This document shows, piece after piece, positions 8,337-18,468 of a stretch of 64,000 nt of DNA. The stretch lies in contig NZ_JAGDFV010000002.1 of the NCBI RefSeq assembly GCF_017497985.1, positions 98,863 to 162,862 on the forward strand, written 5' to 3'. The notes under the pieces are model-generated. The model was given only the letters and a program-made list of their open reading frames with translations, was not told the DNA's origin and did no database searches. Source of the stretch: Meiothermus sp. CFH 77666 (GTDB lineage: Bacteria; Deinococcota; Deinococci; Deinococcales; Thermaceae). Each line of letters begins with the position of its first letter. Positions within the stretch are counted from its first letter, which is position 1. Both the position numbers and the translations under genes were made by a program.

Positions 8337-8954
8337 ATGCAGATCGTTACGGTGTACCTCGACTACCTGTGCCCCTTTGCCTGGCGGGGCCTCGAGCTGA
8401 TTCATGTGGTAGCCCCCCAACTGGGCCTGGAACTGGAACTGCGGCATTTCAGTCTGGAGCAGGGCAACCACCCGGAAAACCAGGGCCAGCCGCGCCGCGC
8501 CCCGGTCTGGAAGCTGGCCGAGCAACCCCTGGAGGGCCCCAGGGCCCTGCGGGCCTTTCTGGCCTCGCACGCGGCCCGGCAGCAGGGAAAGGCTGCTCAC
8601 CTGCGCTTTGCCCTCGAGCTGTTTCGGTTGCGCCACCAGGACGGGCGAGAACTGGACGATGACCAGACCTTTGTGGAGGCCGTCAGCCGAGCGGGCCTGG
8701 ACTTGGAACGCTTTATGGCCGACCTGGAAGACGAGGAGAACCGCCGCCTCGAGCTGGCCCGCGACCTGGAAGAAGCAGGCGAAAGAGGGGTGTTTGGGAC
8801 GCCCACGTTTGTATTGCCTTCGGGCGACGCTGCCTATTTTCGCTTTACCGAGCTCACCACCGAGCCCGAGCTGGCGGTGCCCTTGTGGGAGCTTTTTACC
8901 GCCGTGCTGCACAACGGGGCCCATGTCGAAACCATCAAGCGACCCCGCCCCTAG
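8337..8954 (+). CDS. DsbA-family thioredoxin-fold protein (FrnE-like)
   Basis: The protein has 205 residues. The thioredoxin-fold start VTVYLDYLCPFAWRGLELI carries CPFA in place of the CxxC active site, so only one cysteine remains. A helical insertion follows, then FGTPTFVLPSGDAAYFRF with the cis-proline. This matches the DsbA/FrnE/HCCA-isomerase branch, whose members include disulfide isomerases and glutathione-dependent isomerases. No signal peptide is seen, so it is cytoplasmic. It follows argC closely. Confidence 0.82.
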   Translation: MQIVTVYLDYLCPFAWRGLELIHVVAPQLGLELELRHFSLEQGNHPENQGQPRRAPVWKLAEQPLEGPRALRAFLASHAARQQGKAAHLRFALELFRLRHQDGRELDDDQTFVEAVSRAGLDLERFMADLEDEENRRLELARDLEEAGERGVFGTPTFVLPSGDAAYFRFTELTTEPELAVPLWELFTAVLHNGAHVETIKRPRP

Positions 8955-8967
8955 CTGGGAGGAAGTT

Positions 8968-9453
8968 ATGCACCCCGACCTCGAGCTGCGGACTCAACTG
9001 GTAAACCTACTCACCCTCCGGCAAGCCCATGCCGATTTCGAGGATGCGGTGGCGGATTTTCCAGAGGAACACATCAACATCCGTCCCCCCGGCTGCCCCT
9101 ACACCTTCTGGCACCTGGTCGAGCACCTGCGGCTGGCCCAGCGCGACATTCTGGACTACATCGTCTCCGACCATTACCGCTGGCCCGCCTTCCCCGATGA
9201 TTACTGGCCCGATGCCAACGCCACAACCGACCCTTCAGGCTGGGATGCGAGTATCCGGCAGTTCATGGCGGATCGGCAGGAACTGGTGGCCATCGTGCAG
9301 AATCTGGCGGTGGACCTGTTGGCCCCGCTTCCCAATAGCGGCAAGCACCAGCACAACCTCCTGCGTGAGATTCACATCGTAGCTGCCCACAATGCCTACC
9401 ACACCGGCGAGCTGATCGTGTTGCGGCGGGTGATGGGCACCTGGCCTTCGTAG
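8968..9453 (+). CDS. DinB-like four-helix-bundle protein
   Basis: The start at ATG 8968 follows GGGAGGAAG by four bases and gives 161 residues. Three metal-binding histidines of the DinB/YfiT-like fold are visible: FWHLVEHLRLAQRD in the first half and HIVAAHNAYHTGELIVLRR near the end. Members are metal-dependent enzymes, among them bacillithiol or mycothiol S-transferases, but many have no known substrate. It is probably the last gene of the argC transcript. The next gene is on the opposite strand. Confidence 0.85.
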   Translation: MHPDLELRTQLVNLLTLRQAHADFEDAVADFPEEHINIRPPGCPYTFWHLVEHLRLAQRDILDYIVSDHYRWPAFPDDYWPDANATTDPSGWDASIRQFMADRQELVAIVQNLAVDLLAPLPNSGKHQHNLLREIHIVAAHNAYHTGELIVLRRVMGTWPS

Positions 9454-9478
9454 GGACGAACCAGGACGCGAATTGCGC

Positions 9479-10183
9479 CTACTCAAACCCGCTCACCAGG
9501 CGCGCTATCGCAAACGCTACCCCTGCTGCCAAACCACCCACCAGGGCTGTCTGCCATGCGCCTTTGAACATGCTGATGCCGGTAAAGCGAGCCTTGACCG
9601 CCCCAAATACAGCCAGCGCAACCAGGGTCACTGCCACGCTCCACAAGAGCGCACTCGACATCGGAAGCCGAAGCGCATAGGGTATCAGCGGAATGGCTCC
9701 ACCCACGATGTACGAGCCGCCAATGGTGAGCGCACTGGTCAAGGCCCGTTTGGGGTCGGGTTTTTCCAGGCCCAGTTCCTCTTTCATCATGAAATCTACC
9801 CAGGCCTGGGGTTTGGCCGTGACAGCCTGGGTGGCTTGTTCCAGAGGCTCGCCATCCAGCCCGAACCTTCTGAATACTGCTCGCACCTCTTCGGTCTCAC
9901 GCTCGGGGAGTTCCCTCACTTCGCGCCACTCGCGCTCGAGCTCAGCCTTGTAGTGGTCAGACTCACTGCGGGCTGCCAGAAAACCGCCCAACCCCATGGC
10001 AATGGGGCCTGCGGCTACCTCGGCGATACCGGCAACCAAGACCACAAAACTGTTATCCACTGCGCCCGATAGCCCAGCCGCCAGGGCAAACGGCACCGTT
10101 AGCCCGTCGGACATTCCGATCACCACATCCCTGATGGTCTCGGAGCCCGTGAAGTGTTGTTCGATGTGGGTACGGGCATACAT
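9479..10183 (-). CDS. VIT1/CCC1-family iron or manganese transporter
   Basis: The 234-residue membrane protein opens with HFTGSETIRDVVIGMSDGLTVPFALAAGL, the first helix of the VIT family, followed by EVAAGPIAMGLGGFLAARSE, a cytoplasmic metal-binding helical hairpin rich in Glu (about 80-130) and three more membrane helices. Family members move Fe2+ or Mn2+ out of the cytosol. An AGGAGGTG ribosome-binding site lies before ATG 10183. Upstream lie dispersed repeats only. Confidence 0.9.
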   Translation of the reverse strand: MYARTHIEQHFTGSETIRDVVIGMSDGLTVPFALAAGLSGAVDNSFVVLVAGIAEVAAGPIAMGLGGFLAARSESDHYKAELEREWREVRELPERETEEVRAVFRRFGLDGEPLEQATQAVTAKPQAWVDFMMKEELGLEKPDPKRALTSALTIGGSYIVGGAIPLIPYALRLPMSSALLWSVAVTLVALAVFGAVKARFTGISMFKGAWQTALVGGLAAGVAFAIARLVSGFE

Positions 10184-10519
10184 AAAGCACCTCCTGACTC
10201 AAAGGTAACACTCCCAGGGTAGAATCCAGCGCTCTTCGCATATTTTGAGCCATCCGATTTCAAGAAAACTTTGTCCTGGACAGGATAATGGTATTTTTGA
10301 TGAGAGGCTGTGCTGAGTATAGCGATAAAGTCTTTACTTGAACGCTTTGCATGTAGTAGGAGGTGGTAGTAAGGAAGAGGTGTTTGAAACCCACTACCTA
10401 CCCTCCACTGCCTACTCCTACCTCATACGCTGCTGAAAGACGGTTGTGCATCTAAAAAAATGGTATCAAGCCGATTCAAAGCTCGGTCAGGAACCCCCAT
10501 GAAAAGTGACTTGTGTCCT
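10184..10519. other. Intergenic region with dispersed degenerate repeats
   Basis: No gene is seen. Positions 10247-10281 (GAGCCATCC...TTGTCCTGGACAG) and 10330-10352 match the repeats at 901-932 and 788-810, but in the opposite order; an inverted match to the first lies at 36271-36306. The stretch 10355-10425 is G-rich then C-rich and can fold back on itself. Confidence 0.55.
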
Positions 10520-10548
10520 TACCCCACCCCAGGGGGGGTGGGTATACT
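10520..10548 (+). promoter_or_regulatory. CsoR operator overlapping the copZ promoter
   Basis: TACCCCACCCC at 10520 and GGGGGTGGGTA ending at 10543 form the pseudo-palindrome typical of CsoR sites (TACCC...GGGTA with a long G/C tract). It overlaps a TATACT -10 box (10543-10548). The CsoR gene itself is the second gene of the operon, so the site predicts autoregulated derepression by Cu(I). Confidence 0.85.
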
Positions 10549-10567
10549 CTGCTCAGTGGAGGAAACC

Positions 10568-10792
10568 ATGATCCAGCTCAAGATCGAAGGTATGAGTTGC
10601 AACAACTGTGTTCGCCATGTGACCGAAGCCCTCAAAAGCGTGCAAGGGGTGGAGCGGGTGGAGGTTTCGCTGCAAGAGGGCCGCGCTACCGTGACCGGCT
10701 CTGCGCCGGTGGACAAGCTCATCGAGGCGGTGCAGGAAGAGGGCTACACGGCCCGCGTGGATTCCCCTTCGCTACACCCCAGGATGGCCTGA
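10568..10792 (+). CDS. copZ: Copper chaperone CopZ (single HMA domain)
   Basis: The protein has 74 residues, and ATG 10568 follows GGAGG. It is one heavy-metal-associated domain with the Cu(I)-binding motif MSCNNC (GMSCNNCVRHVTEAL) and the end VDKLIEAVQEEGYTA. It carries Cu(I) in the cytoplasm to the ATPase encoded at 11384. It is the first gene of copZ-csoR under the operator at 10520; only one base separates it from csoR. Confidence 0.95.
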   Translation: MIQLKIEGMSCNNCVRHVTEALKSVQGVERVEVSLQEGRATVTGSAPVDKLIEAVQEEGYTARVDSPSLHPRMA

Positions 10793-10793
10793 G

Positions 10794-11078
10794 ATGATCC
10801 ACCAACACCCCCTGCACCTTGACCCCAAGGTGCAGCAGGAGGCCCGCAACCGCCTGCTCTCGGCCAAGGGGCACCTCGAGGCCATCCTCAAGATGCTCGA
10901 GGGCGAGCCTTACTGCGTGGATGTGCTCAAACAAATCAAGGCGGTGCAGGGCGCACTGGACAAGGTGGGGGATATGGTGCTTAAGAGCCACCTCGAGCAC
11001 CACGTGGCCAGCGCCGCCTTGCGGGGCGACACCCAGCAGATGGTCGAGGAACTGATGGAAGTGCTGAAGTATCGCTAA
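10794..11078 (+). CDS. csoR: Copper-sensing repressor CsoR
   Basis: The 94-residue all-helical protein has the CsoR/RcnR ligands Cys41 (in EPYCVDVL), His66 and His70 (in KSHLEHHV). This is the Cys-His-His set known from Thermus CsoR, which responds to Cu(I) and other metals, rather than the Cys-His-Cys set of most CsoRs. In the apo form it binds the operator and releases it when metal is bound. Its stop codon TAA is the first three bases of a 124-bp repeat element. Confidence 0.95.
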   Translation: MIHQHPLHLDPKVQQEARNRLLSAKGHLEAILKMLEGEPYCVDVLKQIKAVQGALDKVGDMVLKSHLEHHVASAALRGDTQQMVEELMEVLKYR

Positions 11079-11199
11079 GTGCCTCCCACCAATGTTTTGG
11101 TTAATGGCATGATCGAAAATCATTCGGGTATTGCGCCCGGAGCATGATTTTCTAGCGCAGCCCGGATTCATCTTTAGACCTCATACAGGCGCAACTTAA
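11076..11199. repeat. 124-bp stop-codon-bearing repeat (copy 1)
   Basis: The element begins with TAAGTGCCTCCC, of which TAA is the csoR stop codon, and ends with GGCGCAACTTAA. Inside, GAAAATCAT and ATGATTTTC form a perfect 9-bp arm pair around a GGG...CCC core. Copies of exactly the same length lie at 36373-36496 and 53377-53500 in the same orientation. Confidence 0.85.
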
Positions 11200-11350
11200 C
11201 TCCCATGTCAGCCAAGGCAGGCTCTTCAAACAGCTTTCATCCGGTGAAACCATCTGCTGCCTTCGGCGCGCAGTTTCACTCCCCTCGGGAGCTCAGGCAA
11301 TCGTCCAACCCGTGCTGGGGTCATCAAGCTCTAAGGCATGGTTTTTCTAG

Positions 11351-11380
11351 GCAATCGGCCATAGACCATCGGCTATCGGC
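11351..11380 (+). repeat. Degenerate heptamer tract before copA
   Basis: Four consecutive 7-base units begin at 11351 (GCAATCG, then GCCATAG, and two more of the GCYATNG type), ending three bases before the ATG of copA. No conventional ribosome-binding site is visible between the tract and the start. Confidence 0.7.
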
Positions 11381-11383
11381 ATT

Positions 11384-13882
<2,499 letters not shown>

Positions 13883-13972
13883 GTTTATTCAGTGAAAACC
13901 CCCCATCAACACAGGTGGCTAACGCCCGCTTGTGGGTTAGTTCATGACAAGTCCATCTCTAAGGAGGCGCAT

Positions 13973-14569
13973 ATGCACGCAAAATTGTTCGGCTTCGTAG
14001 TGGCTCTGCTGCTCGGGTGGGGCCTGGCCCAGACCGACCACAGCGGCCATGGCAGCATGGCCATGCAGTTCATGAACGAGCTCAGAAAGCTCTCGGGGCG
14101 CAACTTCGACATTGCCTACATGTCCATGATGATTGAGCATCACAAAGGGGCAGTGGAGATGGCGGGGGCCATACTGAAGGTCTCGAAGGATGCCCGCATC
14201 CGCAAGGCGGCCCAGGCAATTGTGGCCGTGCAGAACAAGGAAATAGCGCAACTAACCGGCTGGCTCAAATCCTGGTATGGCGTAGCCCCCAGCCAGCGCT
14301 ACATGCAGATGATGCGGGCCGATATGAAGCCCATGATGGAGGCTTCTATGATGGGGAAAGAGACCATGCCCGGCCACCAGATGCCGGTGGATCGGGCCTT
14401 CCTGGAGGGTATGATTCCCCACCACCAGGACGCTGTGGACATGTCCAGAGCGTGTTTGCAGCAAGCCGCCAGGGCCGAACTCAAGCGCTTTTGCCAGGGC
14501 GTTATTACCGTACAGAGCCGCGAGATTGAGCAGTTTCGGCAGTGGCTCAAGGGTCTGCCTAGCCCTTGA
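13973..14569 (+). CDS. Exported DUF305 protein
   Basis: ATG 13973 follows AAGGAGG. The 198-residue product starts with a signal peptide (about 1-20, cut after GLAQ) and then has the two DUF305 halves, each with a His-rich signature: MMIEHHKGAVEMA and MIPHHQDAVDMSRACLQQA. Many Met and His residues make metal binding plausible, and DUF305 genes often sit beside copper genes, as here. It overlaps the 3' end of rtcB on the other strand by 11 bases. Confidence 0.9.
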   Translation: MHAKLFGFVVALLLGWGLAQTDHSGHGSMAMQFMNELRKLSGRNFDIAYMSMMIEHHKGAVEMAGAILKVSKDARIRKAAQAIVAVQNKEIAQLTGWLKSWYGVAPSQRYMQMMRADMKPMMEASMMGKETMPGHQMPVDRAFLEGMIPHHQDAVDMSRACLQQAARAELKRFCQGVITVQSREIEQFRQWLKGLPSP

Positions 14570-15986
14570 TGCAGATGAGGGGCTCGAGCCGGGCCACCTT
14601 GCGTGAAAGCCCTGCGGCGTGCGCGGCGTCTACCACGGCGGTCACGTCCTTGTAGGCGCCAGGAGCCTCCTCGGCCACGCCACGAGGGGAGGGGCTTCGT
14701 ACAATGATGCCCTGCCGACCCAACTCCCGCACCAGCTCCTTGCCCCGCCACTGCTTGAGGGCCTGGTGACGGCTCATGGCCCGCCCGGCCCCGTGGCAGG
14801 AGGAGCTGAAGGATCTGGCCTCGCTTTCGGGGGTGCCTACCAGAATGTACGAGGCCGTGCCCATGGTTCCCCCAATCAAAACCGGCTGGCCCACTGCTTT
14901 GAAGGCGTCGGGCAGGTCGGGGTGGCCGGGGCCCAGGGCGCGGGTGGCGCCCTTGCGGTGGACGTAGAGCCGCTGGGGCTGCCCGTTCACAAGGTGGGTC
15001 TCGAGCTTGGCGGTGTTGTGCGAAACATCGTAAATCAGGCGCAAATCGGCCCTGGGTAGCAGGTAGGCGAAGGCTTCGCGGGCCAGGTGGGTGAGGATCT
15101 GCCGGTTGGCCAGGGCGCAGTTGATGGCAGCCCGCATGGCTCCCAGGTAGGCCTGCCCCTCCTCGGACTGGATGGGGGCGCAGGCAAGCTCGAGGTCGGC
15201 GAGCTCCAGGCCGTACTTGTGGGCGGCCTCAATCATCCGCCTGCCGTAGTCGGTAGCGACCTGGTGGCCCAGCCCCCTCGAGCCGCTGTGGATGCTGACC
15301 AGCACATCGCCCACCGCTACCCCAAAAGCCTCGGCGACGGCGGCATCAAATACCTCGGTCACCTGCTGCACCTCGAGGTAATGGTTGCCCGAGCCCAGGG
15401 TGCCCATCTCGTCGGCCTGCCGCCGCTTGGCCTGCTCGGAGACCAGCTCGGGTCGGGCCCCTTCCATGCGGCCATGCTCCTCGATGCGCTCGAGATCCTC
15501 GCGTCTGCCGTAGCCCCGCTTGACCGCCCACTCGGCACCGCCTTGAAGCATGGCGTCCATCTCGGCGGGTTCCAGATGAATCTTTCCGATGCTGCCCACC
15601 CCTGCCGGTACATGCCGGAAGAGGCCCTGGGCCAGGTCTTCCTTGAGCGGCGCAAGGTCTTCCACGGTCAGACCGGTGTGCAGGGTACGCACCCCACAGG
15701 AGATGTCGAACCCCACCCCCCCTGCCGAGACCACGCCGTCGTCTTCCCGGAAGGCCGCCACGCCTCCGATGGGAAAGCCGTACCCCCAGTGGGCGTCCGG
15801 CATGGCATAGACGGCCTGCACAATCCCCGGCAGGCTGGCCACGTTGGCCATCTGCTCGAGTACCTTGTCGTCCATCTCGCGCAGCAAAGCCTCGCTGGCG
15901 TACAGGATGCCCGGTACGCGCATGGGCGGGGTGGCCTCCAGCCACCACTCAAACTCGGATTTTTGGATGAGACGGGTTGTGTCCAT
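14559..15986 (-). CDS. rtcB: RNA-splicing ligase RtcB
   Basis: The 475-residue protein has the RtcB metal and GMP-binding motifs: PDAHWGYGFPIGG, GVGFDISCGVR (Cys97), GTLGSGNHYLEVQ, HSGSRGLGHQV and SSSCHGAGRAMSR with the histidine that is guanylylated. It joins 2',3'-cyclic-phosphate and 5'-OH RNA ends in repair or tRNA splicing. A GAGGAGGGGG site precedes the ATG. The archease gene lies nine bases upstream on the same strand. The 3' end overlaps the DUF305 gene by 11 bases. Confidence 0.96.
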   Translation of the reverse strand: MDTTRLIQKSEFEWWLEATPPMRVPGILYASEALLREMDDKVLEQMANVASLPGIVQAVYAMPDAHWGYGFPIGGVAAFREDDGVVSAGGVGFDISCGVRTLHTGLTVEDLAPLKEDLAQGLFRHVPAGVGSIGKIHLEPAEMDAMLQGGAEWAVKRGYGRREDLERIEEHGRMEGARPELVSEQAKRRQADEMGTLGSGNHYLEVQQVTEVFDAAVAEAFGVAVGDVLVSIHSGSRGLGHQVATDYGRRMIEAAHKYGLELADLELACAPIQSEEGQAYLGAMRAAINCALANRQILTHLAREAFAYLLPRADLRLIYDVSHNTAKLETHLVNGQPQRLYVHRKGATRALGPGHPDLPDAFKAVGQPVLIGGTMGTASYILVGTPESEARSFSSSCHGAGRAMSRHQALKQWRGKELVRELGRQGIIVRSPSPRGVAEEAPGAYKDVTAVVDAAHAAGLSRKVARLEPLICIKG

Positions 15987-15995
15987 GCCCCCTCC

Positions 15996-16442
15996 TCAAA
16001 CGTCCACCACACACTGCACCACCCAGAGGCCCTCCGGGTTCTGGGTGACCTCGAGTTCGCTATAGGTAGCCCCCTTCACCTCCACCGCGGGCTGGTGCCG
16101 CTCGGGGTCTACTGTCTCTCCCCAGGCCCGTGCATACAGGCTCAAAGCGCCCCCCAGGTCGGGCGGGCTTACGTGCACCTCAAAACGGCTAAACAGCATC
16201 CGGCGGGTAGCCATCTCGTAAATGAGCCGGTTCAGCCAGTTCACCAGCAACAGCGAGACCCGGCTGGCCTCGCACTCGATTACCACCGCCTGGGTGGGCC
16301 GCACCAGGGCAGGGTCGGTCACCACTGCGGTCAGGGCCAGGGCGACCTGTTCAAAGGCTGCATCCAGGGTGGGGCCTATACCCCGCACCCCTACGTCGGC
16401 CTGATGGTAAAAGTGCTCCCACCGCCCAAGCTGCGTGGTCAT
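15996..16442 (-). CDS. Archease, RtcB activator
   Basis: The protein has 148 residues with the archease signature: [30 protein letters not shown] at the start, [22 protein letters not shown] in the middle and [13 protein letters not shown] at the end. Archease speeds RtcB guanylylation and broadens its nucleotide use. It is the first gene of the archease-rtcB operon. An arrangement with rtcB immediately downstream is common in archaea and some bacteria. Confidence 0.93.
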   Translation of the reverse strand: MTTQLGRWEHFYHQADVGVRGIGPTLDAAFEQVALALTAVVTDPALVRPTQAVVIECEASRVSLLLVNWLNRLIYEMATRRMLFSRFEVHVSPPDLGGALSLYARAWGETVDPERHQPAVEVKGATYSELEVTQNPEGLWVVQCVVDV

Positions 16443-16589
16443 AGAGCCCCCCTGTTGTCAACAGGGTAGGGCTGGGCTGTTACCAGGGCATTACTGCGGG
16501 GCTCGAGGTGTTGTGTCAATGGGTCTGGCGACCACGTTTGTGAAGAGCGGATGTGTCGCCAGACCACTACCGCTCATACTTTTCTCCCA

Positions 16590-16646
16590 ACAAACAAAAC
16601 CGTTCAGGTTGGACTCGGCATCTGACCAGAGTCTTTTCCCGAACGG
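16590..16646 (-). terminator. Terminator-like hairpin after tRNA-Pro
   Basis: On the minus strand CCGTTC (16646-16641) pairs with GAACGG (16605-16600), with an inner GACTC/GAGTC pair, and is followed by TTTTGTTTGTTG. It lies ten bases past the CCA end of the tRNA gene. Confidence 0.65.
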
Positions 16647-16655
16647 CCTTGCTTT

Positions 16656-16732
16656 TGGTCGAGGCGAGAGGATTTGAACCTCCGACCACACCCACCCCAA
16701 AGGTGTGCGCTACCAGGCTGCGCTACGCCTCG
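16656..16732 (-). tRNA. tRNA-Pro (anticodon GGG)
   Basis: The cloverleaf is complete on the minus strand, with a 7-bp acceptor CGAGGCG/CGCCTCG, discriminator A, encoded CCA, a D-arm with AGCGCAGC...GGTAGCGC and a T-arm GGAGGTTCAAATCCTC. The anticodon loop TTGGGGT gives GGG, and G37 fits tRNA-Pro. Confidence 0.95.
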
Positions 16733-16811
16733 AGTTTCTGTGAGCCTGGGCCAGAGCCGCAGGCGCACAGTAAAGTCTAGCGACCCAGGGCCGAATCGTC
16801 AACACGTTGGC

Positions 16812-16840
16812 TTGACCTCTGGCAAAGCCACCGCTATACT
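16812..16840 (+). promoter_or_regulatory. Promoter of tRNA-Ile
   Basis: TTGACC (16812-16817), a 17-base spacer and TATACT (16835-16840) form a near-consensus promoter 15 bases before the tRNA. Confidence 0.85.
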
Positions 16841-16855
16841 CATAACTCGCTGTGG

Positions 16856-16932
16856 GGGCGGTTAGCTCAGCTGGTTAGAGCACACGCCTGATAAGCGTGA
16901 GGTCCCGGGTTCGAGTCCCGGATCGCCCACCA
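16856..16932 (+). tRNA. tRNA-Ile (anticodon GAT)
   Basis: The acceptor stem GGGCGGT pairs with ATCGCCC, the D-arm is GCTCAGCTGGTTAGAGC, the anticodon loop CTGATAA gives GAT, the T-arm is CCGGGTTCGAGTCCCGG, and CCA is encoded. This tRNA-Ile is not linked to an rRNA operon here. Confidence 0.96.
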
Positions 16933-16947
16933 AAAGAGTAGACGGAT

Positions 16948-16974
16948 GGCCCCTGACCAGGTTCGGGGGCCTTT
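16948..16974 (+). terminator. Terminator after tRNA-Ile
   Basis: GGCCCC (16948) and GGGGCC (ending 16971) pair and are followed by TTT. It lies 16 bases after the tRNA. Confidence 0.65.
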
Positions 16975-17006
16975 GTCGTTGTAAACTTTGGAAGCCGCAA
17001 AATGTA

Positions 17007-17041
17007 GCTATCCGCTATGAGCTATCAGCCATCGGCAACAA
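17007..17041 (+). repeat. Degenerate heptamer tract between tRNA-Ile and the envC-like gene
   Basis: Five 7-base units follow each other from 17007 (GCTATCC, GCTATGA, and three more of the GCYAWCR type) and end 15 bases before the stop codon of the EnvC-like gene. Confidence 0.75.
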
Positions 17042-17055
17042 CCTACGAGAAGATT

Positions 17056-18468
17056 TCAGTAATATCGCGATGGATCCACGTAGCGAAAGTTGCCGTTGTT
17101 ATCAATCACAATCACCCGGAACCACATCTGGTCGTTGGGGATGAGCACGCCTCCGCCGGTGAAGCCGATCACCTGGCCCTGCCCCACCCGCTGCCCCACC
17201 GAGACGCGGGGCTCGAGGACATTCACATACTGCGTGGCAATCTGGTCGGAGTGGCGGATGGTCAGGGTATAGCCCAGGTTGGCAATGAACAGGCTATCAA
17301 TCACCACCCCATCGGCGGCGGCCACGATGGGGCTGGAAGCCTCAGCGCCCTGGAGGGTCTGCCAGTCGTTGCCCTGGAAGCCGTAGGGCTCGGCTACCCG
17401 GCCCCCGCGCACCGGAAACTGCAAGGCCCCCACCACCTCGCGGGGCACCGAAGGCAGCTCGCGCACGGTCTCGCGCTCGCGGCGGGCGGCCTCTTCGCGC
17501 TGGCGTCGGGCTTGCAGCTCGAGCTCGCGCTGGGCCTGTAGCTCGCGCTGACGGCGCTCCTCGGCTTCGCGGCGGCGGCGTTCCTCCTCGGCCCGGCGGC
17601 GCTCCTCGGCAATTCGGCGCAGCTCGGCGGCAATGCGGCCCTGCAGCACGTTCAACTCCGCCCGGAGCTGGGCCTGGGCTTGCAGGGTCTCGCGCAGGAT
17701 GATCTGCCGCCCGGCCCGCTGCTGCCGCAGGTTGGCCACGGTCAGTTGCACGGTCTGGCGGTTTTGCGCCAGGGCGGCGATGCGCTGCTGCCGTTCGGCC
17801 CGGCGCTCGGTAAGGGTATCCACCAGCAGTCCCAGCCGTATGCGCTCCTCGTCGAGCTGGCGTACGGTGTTCTTGATGCGGTCCATCAGGTCGGTCTGGT
17901 GCTGCCCCAGCACCCCCACCCACTTGCTGCGCACCGACAAATCGGTAAAGGACTCGGCCCGCAGGAGGGGCAGGTAGCGCCCGGCGCGTTCGCGGTGCAG
18001 GCTTTGCAGCAGGGCTGAAAGCCGCTCACGCAGGCCCTCGAGTTCCTTTTGCAGGCTGGCAATGCGGGCCTCGGCCTGCTTCTTCTGGCCTTCCAGCAGG
18101 TCTATCTGCCGGGTCAGTTCGGCGCGTTCGCGCTCGAGGCGGGTAATCTCGGCCTCGAGGCGGCGCAGTTCGGCGAGCTGCTGCTGGGTCGCGGCATCGA
18201 GGTTGGCCAGGTCGCGGTTGAGCTGTGCGATGCGCTGTTGCTGGAGTTGTTGCAGGCGGCGGTTTTGCTCGGCCTGTTGCTGAAGCTCGTTCAGGCTGGG
18301 CTGGCCCAAGGCCCAGGGCTGAAAGCCAATAGCCCCCACGAGCGCCAGCATCCAGAGGATTTGCTGAATGGGTTTGGGGAGGAGGAGCCAACTTCTTGGG
18401 GGCTGTGCAGTGGCTTCAAACCCACCCTTCCCCGACCCCTGACCCCCGACCCCCAGGCCCTGCCTCAT
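17056..18468 (-). CDS. EnvC-like coiled-coil protein with degenerate M23 (LytM) domain
   Basis: The ORF has 470 residues. A signal segment (about residues 38-55, ending LGQ) is followed by a long coiled coil (56-335, extremely rich in Gln, Arg and Glu) and a C-terminal LytM-like domain: GGRVAEPYGFQGNDWQTLQGAE, SPIVAAADGVVIDSLFI, LTIRHSDQIATQYVNV, VGQRVGQGQVIGFTGG. The Zn ligands H-x3-D and HxH of active M23 peptidases are absent, as in EnvC, which activates amidases rather than cutting. It overlaps ftsX by ATGA. The first 30 codons cover a heptamer repeat and have unusual composition, so the true start may be further in. Confidence 0.85.
   Translation of the reverse strand: MRQGLGVGGQGSGKGGFEATAQPPRSWLLLPKPIQQILWMLALVGAIGFQPWALGQPSLNELQQQAEQNRRLQQLQQQRIAQLNRDLANLDAATQQQLAELRRLEAEITRLERERAELTRQIDLLEGQKKQAEARIASLQKELEGLRERLSALLQSLHRERAGRYLPLLRAESFTDLSVRSKWVGVLGQHQTDLMDRIKNTVRQLDEERIRLGLLVDTLTERRAERQQRIAALAQNRQTVQLTVANLRQQRAGRQIILRETLQAQAQLRAELNVLQGRIAAELRRIAEERRRAEEERRRREAEERRQRELQAQRELELQARRQREEAARRERETVRELPSVPREVVGALQFPVRGGRVAEPYGFQGNDWQTLQGAEASSPIVAAADGVVIDSLFIANLGYTLTIRHSDQIATQYVNVLEPRVSVGQRVGQGQVIGFTGGGVLIPNDQMWFRVIVIDNNGNFRYVDPSRYY
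18434..18461 (-). repeat. Degenerate heptamer tract at the start of the EnvC-like ORF
   Basis: Units GACCCCT, GACCCCC and two more lie head to tail on the plus strand, only seven bases from the predicted start codon. All other tracts of this kind are intergenic, which argues that the annotated start of the EnvC-like gene is too far upstream. Confidence 0.6.

Noticed and set aside
17056..18468. Active M23 endopeptidase
   Set aside because: The H-x3-D and HxH zinc ligands are missing in the LytM-like domain, so an activator role is preferred.
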